Source of the DNA: VRUE01 sp963705635
GTDB taxonomy: Bacteria > Actinomycetota > Thermoleophilia > Solirubrobacterales > 70-9
DNA: 64,000 bases
Direction: 5' to 3'
NCBI GenBank assembly: GCA_963705635.1
Contig: CAVPKH010000004.1
Span: forward strand, 186,001 to 250,000
The notes beneath the pieces are model-generated. The model saw only the letters and a list, made by a program, of their open reading frames with translations, was not told the DNA's origin and did not search any database. Positions within the stretch are counted from its first letter, which is position 1. The number at the start of each line of letters is the position of its first letter. The position numbers were made by a program, and so were the translations under genes. Shown here one piece after another: positions 32,813 through 39,575 of the stretch.

Positions 32813-35080
32813 CTACCGCCTCCTGATCGGGGCGTAGTCGGCCATCAGCTTGCGCTCGGCGCCCTCGCCGGCGAAGCGCACGACGACGATGCCGCCCGGC
32901 TCGACCGCGGTGACGACGCCGTCGCCGAAGCTGGCGTGGACGACGTCGTCGCCGGTGCGAAGCTCCAAGGTCGGGCCGGGATCGACCGGCAACCCCGCCG
33001 CGTCGGTCGAGGCCGACTCCCAGCCGAGGCCCCCAGCGTGGCCCGGGGCGCTCGAGTGGCGCTCGGTCAGCTCCGCCGGCAGCTCGTCGATGAAGCGCGA
33101 GGGGAGGTTGCGCTCGGCCCTGCCGAAGAGCCGCCGTTCGCGCGCCCAGGTCATGTAGAGCCGGCGACGGGCGCGGGTGATGCCGACGTAGCAGAGGCGC
33201 CGCTCCTCCTCCTCTCCCCCCTCTTCCAGCGCGCGCATGTGGGGGAAGGCGCCGTCCTCGCAGCCGACGATGAAGACCGTGTCGTACTCCAGGCCCTTGG
33301 CGTTGTGCAGGGTCATCAGCGTGATCAGCGACTCCTCCTGGCTCAGCCCGTCCTGCTCGGTGTAGAGGGAGATCTGCTGCAGGAACTCCTCCAGCGGCGA
33401 GGCCTCGCCCTCGCCCTCGATCTCGTGGTTGGCATCGAACTCGGCGGCGACGCCGACCAGCTCCTCGAGGTTCTCGGCCCGGCCCTCGGCCTCGATCGTC
33501 CGCTCGGCAGCGAGCCCGTCGAGGTAGCCGCTCTCGCGCAGGACCGCCTCCAGCAGCTCCGCCACCGGCGCCTCGTCCGCCCGCGCCCGCAACCCTTCCA
33601 TCATCTCGTGGAAGCGCGAGACCGCCTTGATCGCGGCGCCGCTGAGGCCGGGCACGTCCTCGACCTGGCCGGCCACCTCCCAGATCGGCAGGCCGGTGGT
33701 GTTCGCGTGGGCGGCCAGCCGGCCCTGGCTGGTGTTGCCGATCCCGCGCCGCGGCGAGTTGACGATGCGGGCGAAGGAGACCTGGTCGGAGGGGTTGACC
33801 AGGAGGCTGAGGTAGGCGACCGCGTCCTTGACCTCGGCCCGCTCGTAGAACTTGGTGCCGCCAATCACCTGGTAGGGCAGCTCGAAGCGCACCAGCGTGT
33901 CCTCGAGCACCCGGCTCATCGCGTTGGTCCGGTAGAAGACGGCAACCTCCTCGCGCTTGAGGCCCTCCTGCTCCCCAAGCCGCTCGATCTCTCCCGCCAC
34001 CCAGCGCGCCTCCTCGTGCTCGTCGGAGAGCTCGGAGAGCTGCACCGGCTCGCCGCCGACGATCTCGGTCCAGAGCCGCTTCGGCCGCCGCTCGCGGTTG
34101 CGTTCGACCACGGCGTTGGCGGAGGAGAGGATGGTCTGGGTCGAGCGGTAGTTCTGCTCGAGCTTGACCACCTCGGCCTCGGGGAAATCGCGCTCGAAGT
34201 CGAGGATGTTGCGAATGTCGGCGTGCCTGAAGCCGTAGATCGACTGGTCCTCGTCGCCGACGACCATCAGGTTGCCGTGCTCGGCGGTGAGCAGCTGCAG
34301 GAGCCGGTACTGGGCGTGATTGGTGTCCTGGTACTCGTCGACGAGGAGGTAGCGGAAGGTGCGGCGCCAGCGTTCCCGCACCTCCTCGAAGAGCTCGAGG
34401 GCGTTGACCGTGCGGACCAGCAGGTCGTCGAAGTCCATCGCGTTGGCCGCCAGCATCCGCTTTTCATAGAGCTCGTAGGCCGCCGCCGCCGTTTCCTCGA
34501 AGACGCTGCCCTGGGCCTGGGCGAAGGCGGCCGCGTCGAGCAGATTGTTCTTGGCGCCGGAGATCTGGCTGCGGATCGAGCGCGGTGGGTAGCGTTTGGG
34601 GTCGATGCCCAGCTCGGCCATGCAGCGTTTGAGCATCCGCCGCGAGTCGGACTCGTCGTAGATCGTGAAGCTGCGCGAATAACCGAGTCGCTCGGCGTCG
34701 GCGCGCAGCATCCGCGCGCAGGCGGAGTGGAAGGTCGTCACCCACATCGCCCGGGCGGAGCGGCCGACCAGCGCCTCGACCCGCTCGCGCATCTCCTTCG
34801 CCGCCTTGTTGGTGAAGGTGATCGCCAGGATCTCACCCGGGCGGGCGGCGCCGGTCGCGAGCAGGTAGGCGATGCGGTGGGTCAGGACGCGGGTCTTGCC
34901 GGAGCCGGCGCCGGCCACGACCAGCAGCGGGCCCTCGCCGTAGCGGACCGCCTCGCGCTGGGGATCGTTGAGGCCGGCGAGCAGCCGCTCAGCGCGATCG
35001 GCGCCGGGCTCGGTCGGCGCCCCCTCGGGCACCTCGTTTCCTTCCGCAGGGGTCTCCAGCTCGCTCTGAAGCGTCACCAT
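32813..35080 (-). CDS. pcrA: ATP-dependent DNA helicase, PcrA/UvrD type
   Basis: Superfamily 1A 3-prime to 5-prime helicase for repair and removal of replication obstacles. 755 residues. Motif I is VVAGAGSGKTRVLTHRIAYLL, motif Ia ITFTNKAAKEMRERV, motif II VDEYQDTNHAQYRLL, motif III GDEDQSIYGFRHAD, motif IV LEQNYRSTQTILSSAN, motif V LMTLHNAKGLEYDTVFIVG and motif VI RLCYVGITRARRRLYMTWA. The C-terminal region ends with a short Tudor-like segment (DDVVHASFGDGVVTAVEPGGIVVVRF) as in PcrA, which contacts RNA polymerase. Confidence 0.95.
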   Translation of the reverse strand: MVTLQSELETPAEGNEVPEGAPTEPGADRAERLLAGLNDPQREAVRYGEGPLLVVAGAGSGKTRVLTHRIAYLLATGAARPGEILAITFTNKAAKEMRERVEALVGRSARAMWVTTFHSACARMLRADAERLGYSRSFTIYDESDSRRMLKRCMAELGIDPKRYPPRSIRSQISGAKNNLLDAAAFAQAQGSVFEETAAAAYELYEKRMLAANAMDFDDLLVRTVNALELFEEVRERWRRTFRYLLVDEYQDTNHAQYRLLQLLTAEHGNLMVVGDEDQSIYGFRHADIRNILDFERDFPEAEVVKLEQNYRSTQTILSSANAVVERNRERRPKRLWTEIVGGEPVQLSELSDEHEEARWVAGEIERLGEQEGLKREEVAVFYRTNAMSRVLEDTLVRFELPYQVIGGTKFYERAEVKDAVAYLSLLVNPSDQVSFARIVNSPRRGIGNTSQGRLAAHANTTGLPIWEVAGQVEDVPGLSGAAIKAVSRFHEMMEGLRARADEAPVAELLEAVLRESGYLDGLAAERTIEAEGRAENLEELVGVAAEFDANHEIEGEGEASPLEEFLQQISLYTEQDGLSQEESLITLMTLHNAKGLEYDTVFIVGCEDGAFPHMRALEEGGEEEERRLCYVGITRARRRLYMTWARERRLFGRAERNLPSRFIDELPAELTERHSSAPGHAGGLGWESASTDAAGLPVDPGPTLELRTGDDVVHASFGDGVVTAVEPGGIVVVRFAGEGAERKLMADYAPIRRR

Positions 35081-35112
35081 CCGAGCATAGCCAGGGGCGC
35101 GGCGGGCGCTGC

Positions 35113-35141
35113 GAGGCGGGACCGGAGCGGTGCCCCGCCTC
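35113..35141 (-). terminator. Hairpin at the end of cysE
   Basis: GAGGCGGG (35113-35120) pairs perfectly with CCCGCCTC (35134-35141), the latter including the first bases of the cysE stop codon. The 59-base gap then leads to pcrA. There is no T-run, so termination would be weak. Confidence 0.4.
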
Positions 35142-35868
35142 AGCCGCCGGCAGAGGAGCGGCCGGTGCGCTCGTGCAGCTCCGCGGCGGTCGGGTCCGGA
35201 GAGTCGGCGCCGTCGAGCTCGGCCAGCCGCCCCTCGAGCTCCGCGATCCGCTGCGAGAGCGACTTGATCGCCTCGGCGATCGGGTCGGGCAGGTGGATCC
35301 AGTCGGCGTCGGGGCCCTCGACCCGCTTGCCGTCGACCTTGACCGGGTGGCCGGGATTGCCGACCACCGTCGCGTAAGGCGGCACGTCCTCGACCACGAC
35401 CGTGTTGGCGCCGATCTTAGCGCCGTCGCCGACGGCGATCGGGCCCAGCAGCTTGGCGCCGGAGCCGACGGTGACGTTGTCGCCCAGGGTCGGGTGGCGC
35501 TTGCCGCGCTGGAAGCCGGTGCCGCCCAGCGTCACCCCCTGGTAGAGCGTCACCCGCCTGCCGATCTCGGCGGTCTCGCCGATCACGACGCCGGAGCCGT
35601 GGTCGATGAAGAGCTCGCGACCGATCTTCGCCGCCGGGTGGATCTCGACCCCGGTGACCGCTCGGGTCAGATAGGCGAGCAGGCGCGGCGCCAGGGGAAC
35701 CCCGGCCTCGTCGAGGGCGTGGGCGAAGCGGTGGGCAAGCAGGGCCTGCACGCCGGCCCAGCTGGTGAGGATCTCCAGGGCCGAGACGCCCTGGGCGGCG
35801 GGATCGCGGTCGCGCGCGGCGGCGACGTCCGCCTTGATCTCGTCGATTACGCGCTTCCAGGCATTCAC
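35140..35868 (-). CDS. cysE: Serine O-acetyltransferase
   Basis: Makes O-acetylserine from serine and acetyl-CoA, the substrate of CysK. 242 residues, left-handed beta-helix enzyme. Seen are GVEIHPAAKIGRELFIDHGSGVVIGETAEIG with the catalytic Asp-His, TLYQGVTLGGTG, RHPTLGDNVTVGSGAKLLGPI and GANTVVVEDVPPYATVVGNPG. The C-terminal 60 residues are a Glu/Leu-rich helix. The start overlaps the cysK stop (ATGA), so the two subunits of the cysteine synthase complex are coupled. Confidence 0.95.
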   Translation of the reverse strand: MNAWKRVIDEIKADVAAARDRDPAAQGVSALEILTSWAGVQALLAHRFAHALDEAGVPLAPRLLAYLTRAVTGVEIHPAAKIGRELFIDHGSGVVIGETAEIGRRVTLYQGVTLGGTGFQRGKRHPTLGDNVTVGSGAKLLGPIAVGDGAKIGANTVVVEDVPPYATVVGNPGHPVKVDGKRVEGPDADWIHLPDPIAEAIKSLSQRIAELEGRLAELDGADSPDPTAAELHERTGRSSAGG

Positions 35869-36788
35869 GGTGAGAAGAAGGGTAGGGACACGTAGCGCTC
35901 GCCCGAGTCGCAGACGACCGTCACCACCCGTTTTCCCGCCATCTCCGGCCGCGCCGCGATCTCCAGGGCGGCCTTGATGTTGGCGCCGGCGGAGATGCCG
36001 GCCAGCACCCCCTCGCGCTTGGTGGCGAGGCGGGCGGTCTCGAGCGCGTCCTCGTCGGAGACCGAGACGATCTCGTCGATCACGGACCGATCGAGCACGG
36101 GGGGAACGAAGCCCGCGCCGATTCCCTGGATCTTGTGCGGCCCGGGGACGCCGCCGGAGAGCACCGGTGAGCTGGCCGGCTCGACCGCGACGATCAGGGT
36201 CTCGGGGCTGCGCTCGCGCAGCATCCGCCCGACGCCGGTGATCGTGCCGCCCGTGCCGACGCCGGCGACGAAGGCGCCGACCTCTCCCTCGGTGTCGCGC
36301 CAGATCTCCTCGGCGGTCGTGCGCCGGTGCACCTCCGGGTTGGCGGGGTTGGAGAACTGCTGCGGCATGAACCCCTTGCGTTGCTCGCGGATCTCCTCGG
36401 CCAGCTCGACCGCCTCGGTCATCCCCCCCAACGACGGCGTCTCCCGCACTTCCGCCCCGTAGGCCCGCAGCAGCTTCGAGCGCTCGCGGCTCATCCCCTC
36501 GGGCAGGGTGAGGATCAGCTCGTAGCCGCGCGCCGCGCAGACCATCGCCAGGGCGATCCCGGTGTTGCCGCTGGTCGGCTCGACGATCACCGACTTCCCC
36601 GGCTTGACCAGCCCGTCCCGCTCGGCCGCGTCGATCATCGCCATCCCGATCCGGTCCTTGACCGAGCCACCGGGATTGAGGTACTCGAGCTTGACGCAGA
36701 TCTCCCCGCCCAGCCCCTCGCCGAGCCTGCGCAGCGCCACCAGCGGCGTATCGCCGACAACCGCCGAAGCCTCCGCCCCGACCCTCAT
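35865..36788 (-). CDS. cysK: Cysteine synthase A
   Basis: PLP enzyme converting O-acetylserine and sulfide to cysteine. 307 residues. The PLP lysine is in NPGGSVKDRIGMAM, with TSGNTGIALAM, the PLP-phosphate loop GVGTGGTITGVGRML, and PHKIQGIGAGFVP. I take ATG 36788. A longer reading to a TTG at 36821 is only a remnant of the neighbouring rrf2 end and element sequence. In the ancestral order this ATG would have overlapped the rrf2 stop by one base (TGATG). The present upstream region belongs to an inserted element, so its transcription may have changed. Confidence 0.95.
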   Translation of the reverse strand: MRVGAEASAVVGDTPLVALRRLGEGLGGEICVKLEYLNPGGSVKDRIGMAMIDAAERDGLVKPGKSVIVEPTSGNTGIALAMVCAARGYELILTLPEGMSRERSKLLRAYGAEVRETPSLGGMTEAVELAEEIREQRKGFMPQQFSNPANPEVHRRTTAEEIWRDTEGEVGAFVAGVGTGGTITGVGRMLRERSPETLIVAVEPASSPVLSGGVPGPHKIQGIGAGFVPPVLDRSVIDEIVSVSDEDALETARLATKREGVLAGISAGANIKAALEIAARPEMAGKRVVTVVCDSGERYVSLPFFSP

Positions 36789-36789
36789 C

Positions 36790-36805
36790 AGATGAAGTAC
36801 ATGCC
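36790..36805. repeat. Attachment-site core, cysK side
   Basis: AGATGAAGTACATGCC, identical to 38338-38353. Read on the minus strand it codes the last residues (GMYFI) of the Rrf2 protein immediately before the cysK ATG. It marks the left end of the inserted element. Confidence 0.75.
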
Positions 36806-36852
36806 GAGCAGGGGGACGCAATCCCGCATGGGCAAGCGGTTTGCTGTTTTCG

Positions 36853-36884
36853 TGCGCCAGTTATGCGCCAGTTGGTGCGCCAGT
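36853..36884. repeat. Three direct repeats, possible integrase arm sites
   Basis: TGCGCCAGT occurs at 36853, 36864 and 36876, that is, at 11-12 base spacing and about one helical turn apart, 48 bases from the attachment core. They overlap the last codons of the integrase fragment. Their number, spacing and place fit arm-type binding sites of a tyrosine recombinase. Confidence 0.5.
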
Positions 36885-37298
36885 AAGCACCGCGCCAGCC
36901 GCGCGGGCGGCTTCTTCGTCCCGCTCTCTCTGGGCGCTGAGGTAGGCATCAAGCAGCCGCGCTCCCTCGGCCTCTGACCCCGGCATCAAGTGGCCATAGC
37001 GATCCAGCGTGATCGAAATGTTGGCGTGGCCCATGAAGGTCTGTAGCGCCTTGGCATTGACCCCGGCGGCGATCATCAGTGAGGCGAAGGTATGGCGGCA
37101 CTCGTGCAGCGTAATGCGCTTAAGCCCCGCATCTCGCCAAGCCTTGTCGGCGCGCTTCGTCAGCTTCGAGGGATCGGGCGTTTCGCCGGTCACGGGGCTA
37201 AAGAATTGACCAGGGCTGTTGTAGCCGCTGGCAGTGACCTCGCGTCTAGGAAGTTTCGGAGGACGGCACCGATCGGGGCTTGGGCCAACGTCGGACAA
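36861..37298 (-). pseudogene. Tyrosine recombinase, C-terminal fragment
   Basis: 145-residue ORF. From about residue 30 it matches the catalytic half of phage integrases: TKRADKAWRDAGLKRITLHECRHTFASLMIAAGV with the H-x-x-R, then FMGHANISITLDRYGHLMPG with the second His and the nucleophilic Tyr. The arm-binding and core-binding N-terminal domains and the first catalytic Arg are missing. The first 28 residues look like unrelated sequence. It is therefore a truncated, presumably inactive remnant. Confidence 0.82.
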
Positions 37299-37305
37299 GT
37301 GGCCC

Positions 37306-37704
37306 TCAAAGAAGATGGGCGAGCGTGAGGATCGAGTTTGCGAGACCGACGATCATCGCCGGCGTGGCAGATGCATCCTGAAGTCGTTTCAGGGCCGCCC
37401 TTATCGCGCCCTTGTCTTCCTGCCCTGTCGCCTCGGCGAGCGATCGGAGCCCCTCGGCAACCTCTGCATCGGCCTCGGCGTCAACGTCTATGTTCACATT
37501 GCCATCGCCTGCCCGGGCGTGGATTCCGACAGCTCGAGAGCCGGGGGCTCCGCCGTGCGCGATGCCGACCACCCCTGGTCCGGCTCCAGGCCCACCTACG
37601 GCCATCATGCCGACGTTCATGATCCGGAAATTGAACTGGTTGGGGTTCTGCTCGATCGACTTAGCGATCACCGCGAACAATTGCGCCGCTTCCTCGGCCG
37701 TCAT
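37306..37704 (-). CDS. Hypothetical protein coupled to hicAB
   Basis: 132 residues. Its ATG overlaps the hicB stop (ATGA), making it the third gene of a hicA-hicB-orf operon. The N-terminus is helical (TAEEAAQLFAVIAKSIEQNPNQ), the centre is Gly/Ala-rich (GGPGAGPGVVGIAHGG), and the C-terminal half is helical and acidic, then hydrophobic (AMIVGLANSILTLAHLL). No known domain is recognised. A hydrophobic C-terminus and tight coupling suggest a function tied to the toxin-antitoxin pair. Confidence 0.6.
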   Translation of the reverse strand: MTAEEAAQLFAVIAKSIEQNPNQFNFRIMNVGMMAVGGPGAGPGVVGIAHGGAPGSRAVGIHARAGDGNVNIDVDAEADAEVAEGLRSLAEATGQEDKGAIRAALKRLQDASATPAMIVGLANSILTLAHLL

Positions 37705-38021
37705 GGCATTGAGTCTAAGCAGCGAGCAGTCAAGGCAGTGGAGGCTCCCAACCGACGACCTTGCCGAGTTACCGCACAGCCGTCGCGATTACTGCCTTTG
37801 GGCTTTACGCGGGCGTCAGCGGGCGATCCGGTCAGCGTAGCTGTCGCGACGTGCAGCGGGCCGCTCTTCTCGCCCTCATCGGCGAGATAAAGCACGACTC
37901 CCTCTTGCAGCGATTCAAAAAGCTCGTCAAGGGTGTCTCCGGAGGCAAAGCAGCCGGGCAACTCTGGAACGTCCGCCCAGTAGCTGCCGTCCTCAATATG
38001 GATACGCGCGGTTAGCTCCAT
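37701..38021 (-). CDS. hicB: HicB-like antitoxin
   Basis: 106 residues. The first 50 (ELTARIHIEDGSYWADVPELPGCFASGDTLDELFESLQEGVVLYLADEG) are a clear HicB partial-RNase-H fold, with the W-x-A-x-x-P-E-L-P-G-C core. The C-terminal half is Arg/Lys/Gly-rich, has no recognisable DNA-binding domain, and may be altered. It overlaps hicA by 10 bases. It should neutralise HicA by direct binding. Confidence 0.8.
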   Translation of the reverse strand: MELTARIHIEDGSYWADVPELPGCFASGDTLDELFESLQEGVVLYLADEGEKSGPLHVATATLTGSPADARVKPKGSNRDGCAVTRQGRRLGASTALTARCLDSMP

Positions 38022-38206
38022 AAGTGAAGTTCCAGAATCGCCTGGGCTAGGCCGGTTGGGTAGTCGCGCCCCTTGTGCTGCGGGAGCGTGATTGGGCGAC
38101 GGCCGGGCTTGGTCACCTTTACCTGATGCTTGCCGCCGCGAGCTTGCGTCCAGCCGTTTTCCTTCAACAGCTTGATCGCCTTCTTCTGACTAAGCGTCCC
38201 CTTCAT
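38012..38206 (-). CDS. hicA: HicA-like mRNA interferase toxin
   Basis: 64 residues from ATG 38206. It shows the dsRBD-like HicA pattern: SQKKAIKLLKENGWTQARGGKHQVKVTKPGRRP, with the G-G-K-H catalytic-His segment, then LPQHKGRDYPTGLAQAILEL. The longer ORF up to 38308 has no HicA similarity before this Met. Order toxin then antitoxin is the classical one. It may be what has kept this decayed element in place. The 128 bases between it and rrf2 hold no gene. Confidence 0.82.
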   Translation of the reverse strand: MKGTLSQKKAIKLLKENGWTQARGGKHQVKVTKPGRRPITLPQHKGRDYPTGLAQAILELHLWS

Positions 38207-38334
38207 CGGCTGAGGACCGTAGCCTCCGATGCGGCGGAAACGTTTCGGCGTCGCGCCTTCGGTAGACCAGAAATAGCCGGATTCAGCCGGACGGGGCCGC
38301 CTAAGCAAGCGGGTGCCAGTGGCGTGCAGCCCGA

Positions 38335-38733
38335 CTAGATGAAGTACATGCCCGAGCCGGCGGCCTCGGCCTCGCGGCGGGCGACTTCGGCGATCGTGGT
38401 CTGGCCGAAGACCTTGCGCAGGGCGGTGACGCCCTCGGCCCAGATGCCGCCGGCCTCGTCGGCCTCCTGGCCGACCTTGCCGTCGAGCGCCTGGACGACC
38501 TCGAGCACGCTGATCTCCTCGGCCGGGCGGGACAGGGTGTAGCCGCCTTTCATCCCGCGGTGGCTGGTCAGCAGGCCGGAGCGACGCAGAGTCGAGAAGA
38601 GCTGCTCGAGAAACTGCTCCGGGATGTCGCGGCGCTCGGCCAGCTCCTTGATCGGAACCGGCCGCTCACCGGAACGAGCCAGCTCCGCCATCGCGACGAC
38701 CGCGTAGCGCGACTTCGAGGTGATCGAGATCAC
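38335..38733 (-). CDS. Rrf2-family regulator, CymR-like
   Basis: 132 residues, GTG start at 38733. Winged helix SKSRYAVVAMAELARSGERPVPIKELAERRDIPEQFLEQLFSTLRRSGLL, then SHRGMKGGYTLSRP. It has no cysteine at all, so it cannot bind an Fe-S cluster as IscR or NsrR do. This, and its original place directly before cysK-cysE, fits CymR, which represses cysteine genes and binds CysK in Bacillus. The last codons (GMYFI) double as the attachment core of the inserted element; the present TAG stop comes from the element. Confidence 0.85.
   Translation of the reverse strand: MISITSKSRYAVVAMAELARSGERPVPIKELAERRDIPEQFLEQLFSTLRRSGLLTSHRGMKGGYTLSRPAEEISVLEVVQALDGKVGQEADEAGGIWAEGVTALRKVFGQTTIAEVARREAEAAGSGMYFI
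38338..38353. repeat. Attachment-site core, rrf2 side
   Basis: Second copy of AGATGAAGTACATGCC, lying in the last codons of rrf2. Beyond it both sites also share CGAGC with one extra C here. It marks the right end of the inserted element. Confidence 0.75.
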
Positions 38734-38845
38734 AAATGTCTTTCTACCGCACCGCCCGGACCAGCCTGGGTTAGGATCGTGGTGACTTGGGCTCCAGGGC
38801 TGACGATGGAGCCGTCGGCGAAACCCGAGACATGGGGAAGCAGTC

Positions 38846-39469
38846 CTGAGCGAGCGTCCACAGTGCCTTGTAATCGATGGTCACCCGATCGTCCGGCTTG
38901 GCGTGCGCAGGGCGCTCCAGGATCATTTCGAGATCCAGGAGGCGACCAGCCGCTACGAGGGCGTCGAGCTGGTCCGGGACATCGGCAGCTTCGACGTGGC
39001 GATCGTCGACATGCGGCGCTGGACCGGCGGCGCCCACGCTGAACCGATCGGCGCCACCGAGACGATTCGCGCGCTGCTCAAAACCGAACCCGGGCTCGGA
39101 ATCGTCGCCCATGGCGAGCGCGCCGAGCGCCACCTCGCCAGCGCTGCCCTGCAGGCCGGCGCCAGCGCCTACGTCTCACGCACGGCCAGCACCGAGGAAC
39201 TTCAGCGGGCGACCCACGCCGCCCTTGCCCAGGAGCGCTTCGTCGACCCCGCCGTGCCCCCACGGGGCAGTCGCGGCAAGCTGACCAAGCGCCAGCGAGA
39301 AATCCTCCAGCTCCTCGCCAACGGCGAATCGACCACGGTCGCAGCCCGCGAGCTGGACCTCAGCGAAGAAACGATCAAGACCCACACCAAGAACGCGCTG
39401 GCGCGGCTGGAAGCGAGAAACAGGACGCACGCCGTGGCCATTGCCCTTCGAGAGTCCTTGATCGAGTAG
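38846..39469 (+). CDS. LuxR/NarL-type response regulator with degenerate receiver
   Basis: 207 residues if started at CTG 38846, which has GGGGAAG five bases upstream. The first standard start in frame (GTG 38903) would delete the beginning of the receiver, which reads CLVIDGHPIVRLGVRRAL. The receiver has IDGH instead of the usual DDH acid pair but keeps an Asp in VAIVDMRRW, so phosphorylation is doubtful. The C-terminal LuxR helix-turn-helix is LTKRQREILQLLANGESTTVAARELDLSEETIKTHTKNALARL. It is divergent from rrf2; target unknown. Confidence 0.75.
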   Translation: MSERPQCLVIDGHPIVRLGVRRALQDHFEIQEATSRYEGVELVRDIGSFDVAIVDMRRWTGGAHAEPIGATETIRALLKTEPGLGIVAHGERAERHLASAALQAGASAYVSRTASTEELQRATHAALAQERFVDPAVPPRGSRGKLTKRQREILQLLANGESTTVAARELDLSEETIKTHTKNALARLEARNRTHAVAIALRESLIE

Positions 39470-39474
39470 AACCA

Positions 39475-39571
39475 CCGTTCTCGCGGGGGTGGCATCGATC
39501 TGAGGGCCAACCTGAGGAGCTACTGCACCGGAAGGGTGGTGCCAGATCGGTGACAGGACCCGCCGCGCCTA
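39475..39571 (-). repeat. Dispersed ~100 bp repeat, copy G
   Basis: The 37 bases at 39535-39571 are identical to 13833-13869. On the minus strand the repeat begins 4 bases after the stop codon of the HDOD-LuxR gene, the same position relative to a gene end as copy F. The remaining ~60 bases align more loosely with copy F. It fills the convergent gap with the response regulator gene. Confidence 0.75.
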
Positions 39572-39575
39572 AACG

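Larger units (their letters stand above)
36790..38353. mobile_element. Decayed integrative element inserted between rrf2 and cysK
   Basis: About 1.55 kb bounded by the 16 bp direct repeat. It carries, in order, three direct repeats of TGCGCCAGT near one end, a truncated tyrosine recombinase gene ending beside the attachment core, a hypothetical gene, and hicB-hicA. This is the usual arrangement of an integrase next to its attachment site. Most of a former element has been lost. The insertion left rrf2 with an intact end (the stop TAG is element-derived) and cysK with its own ATG. Confidence 0.72.
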
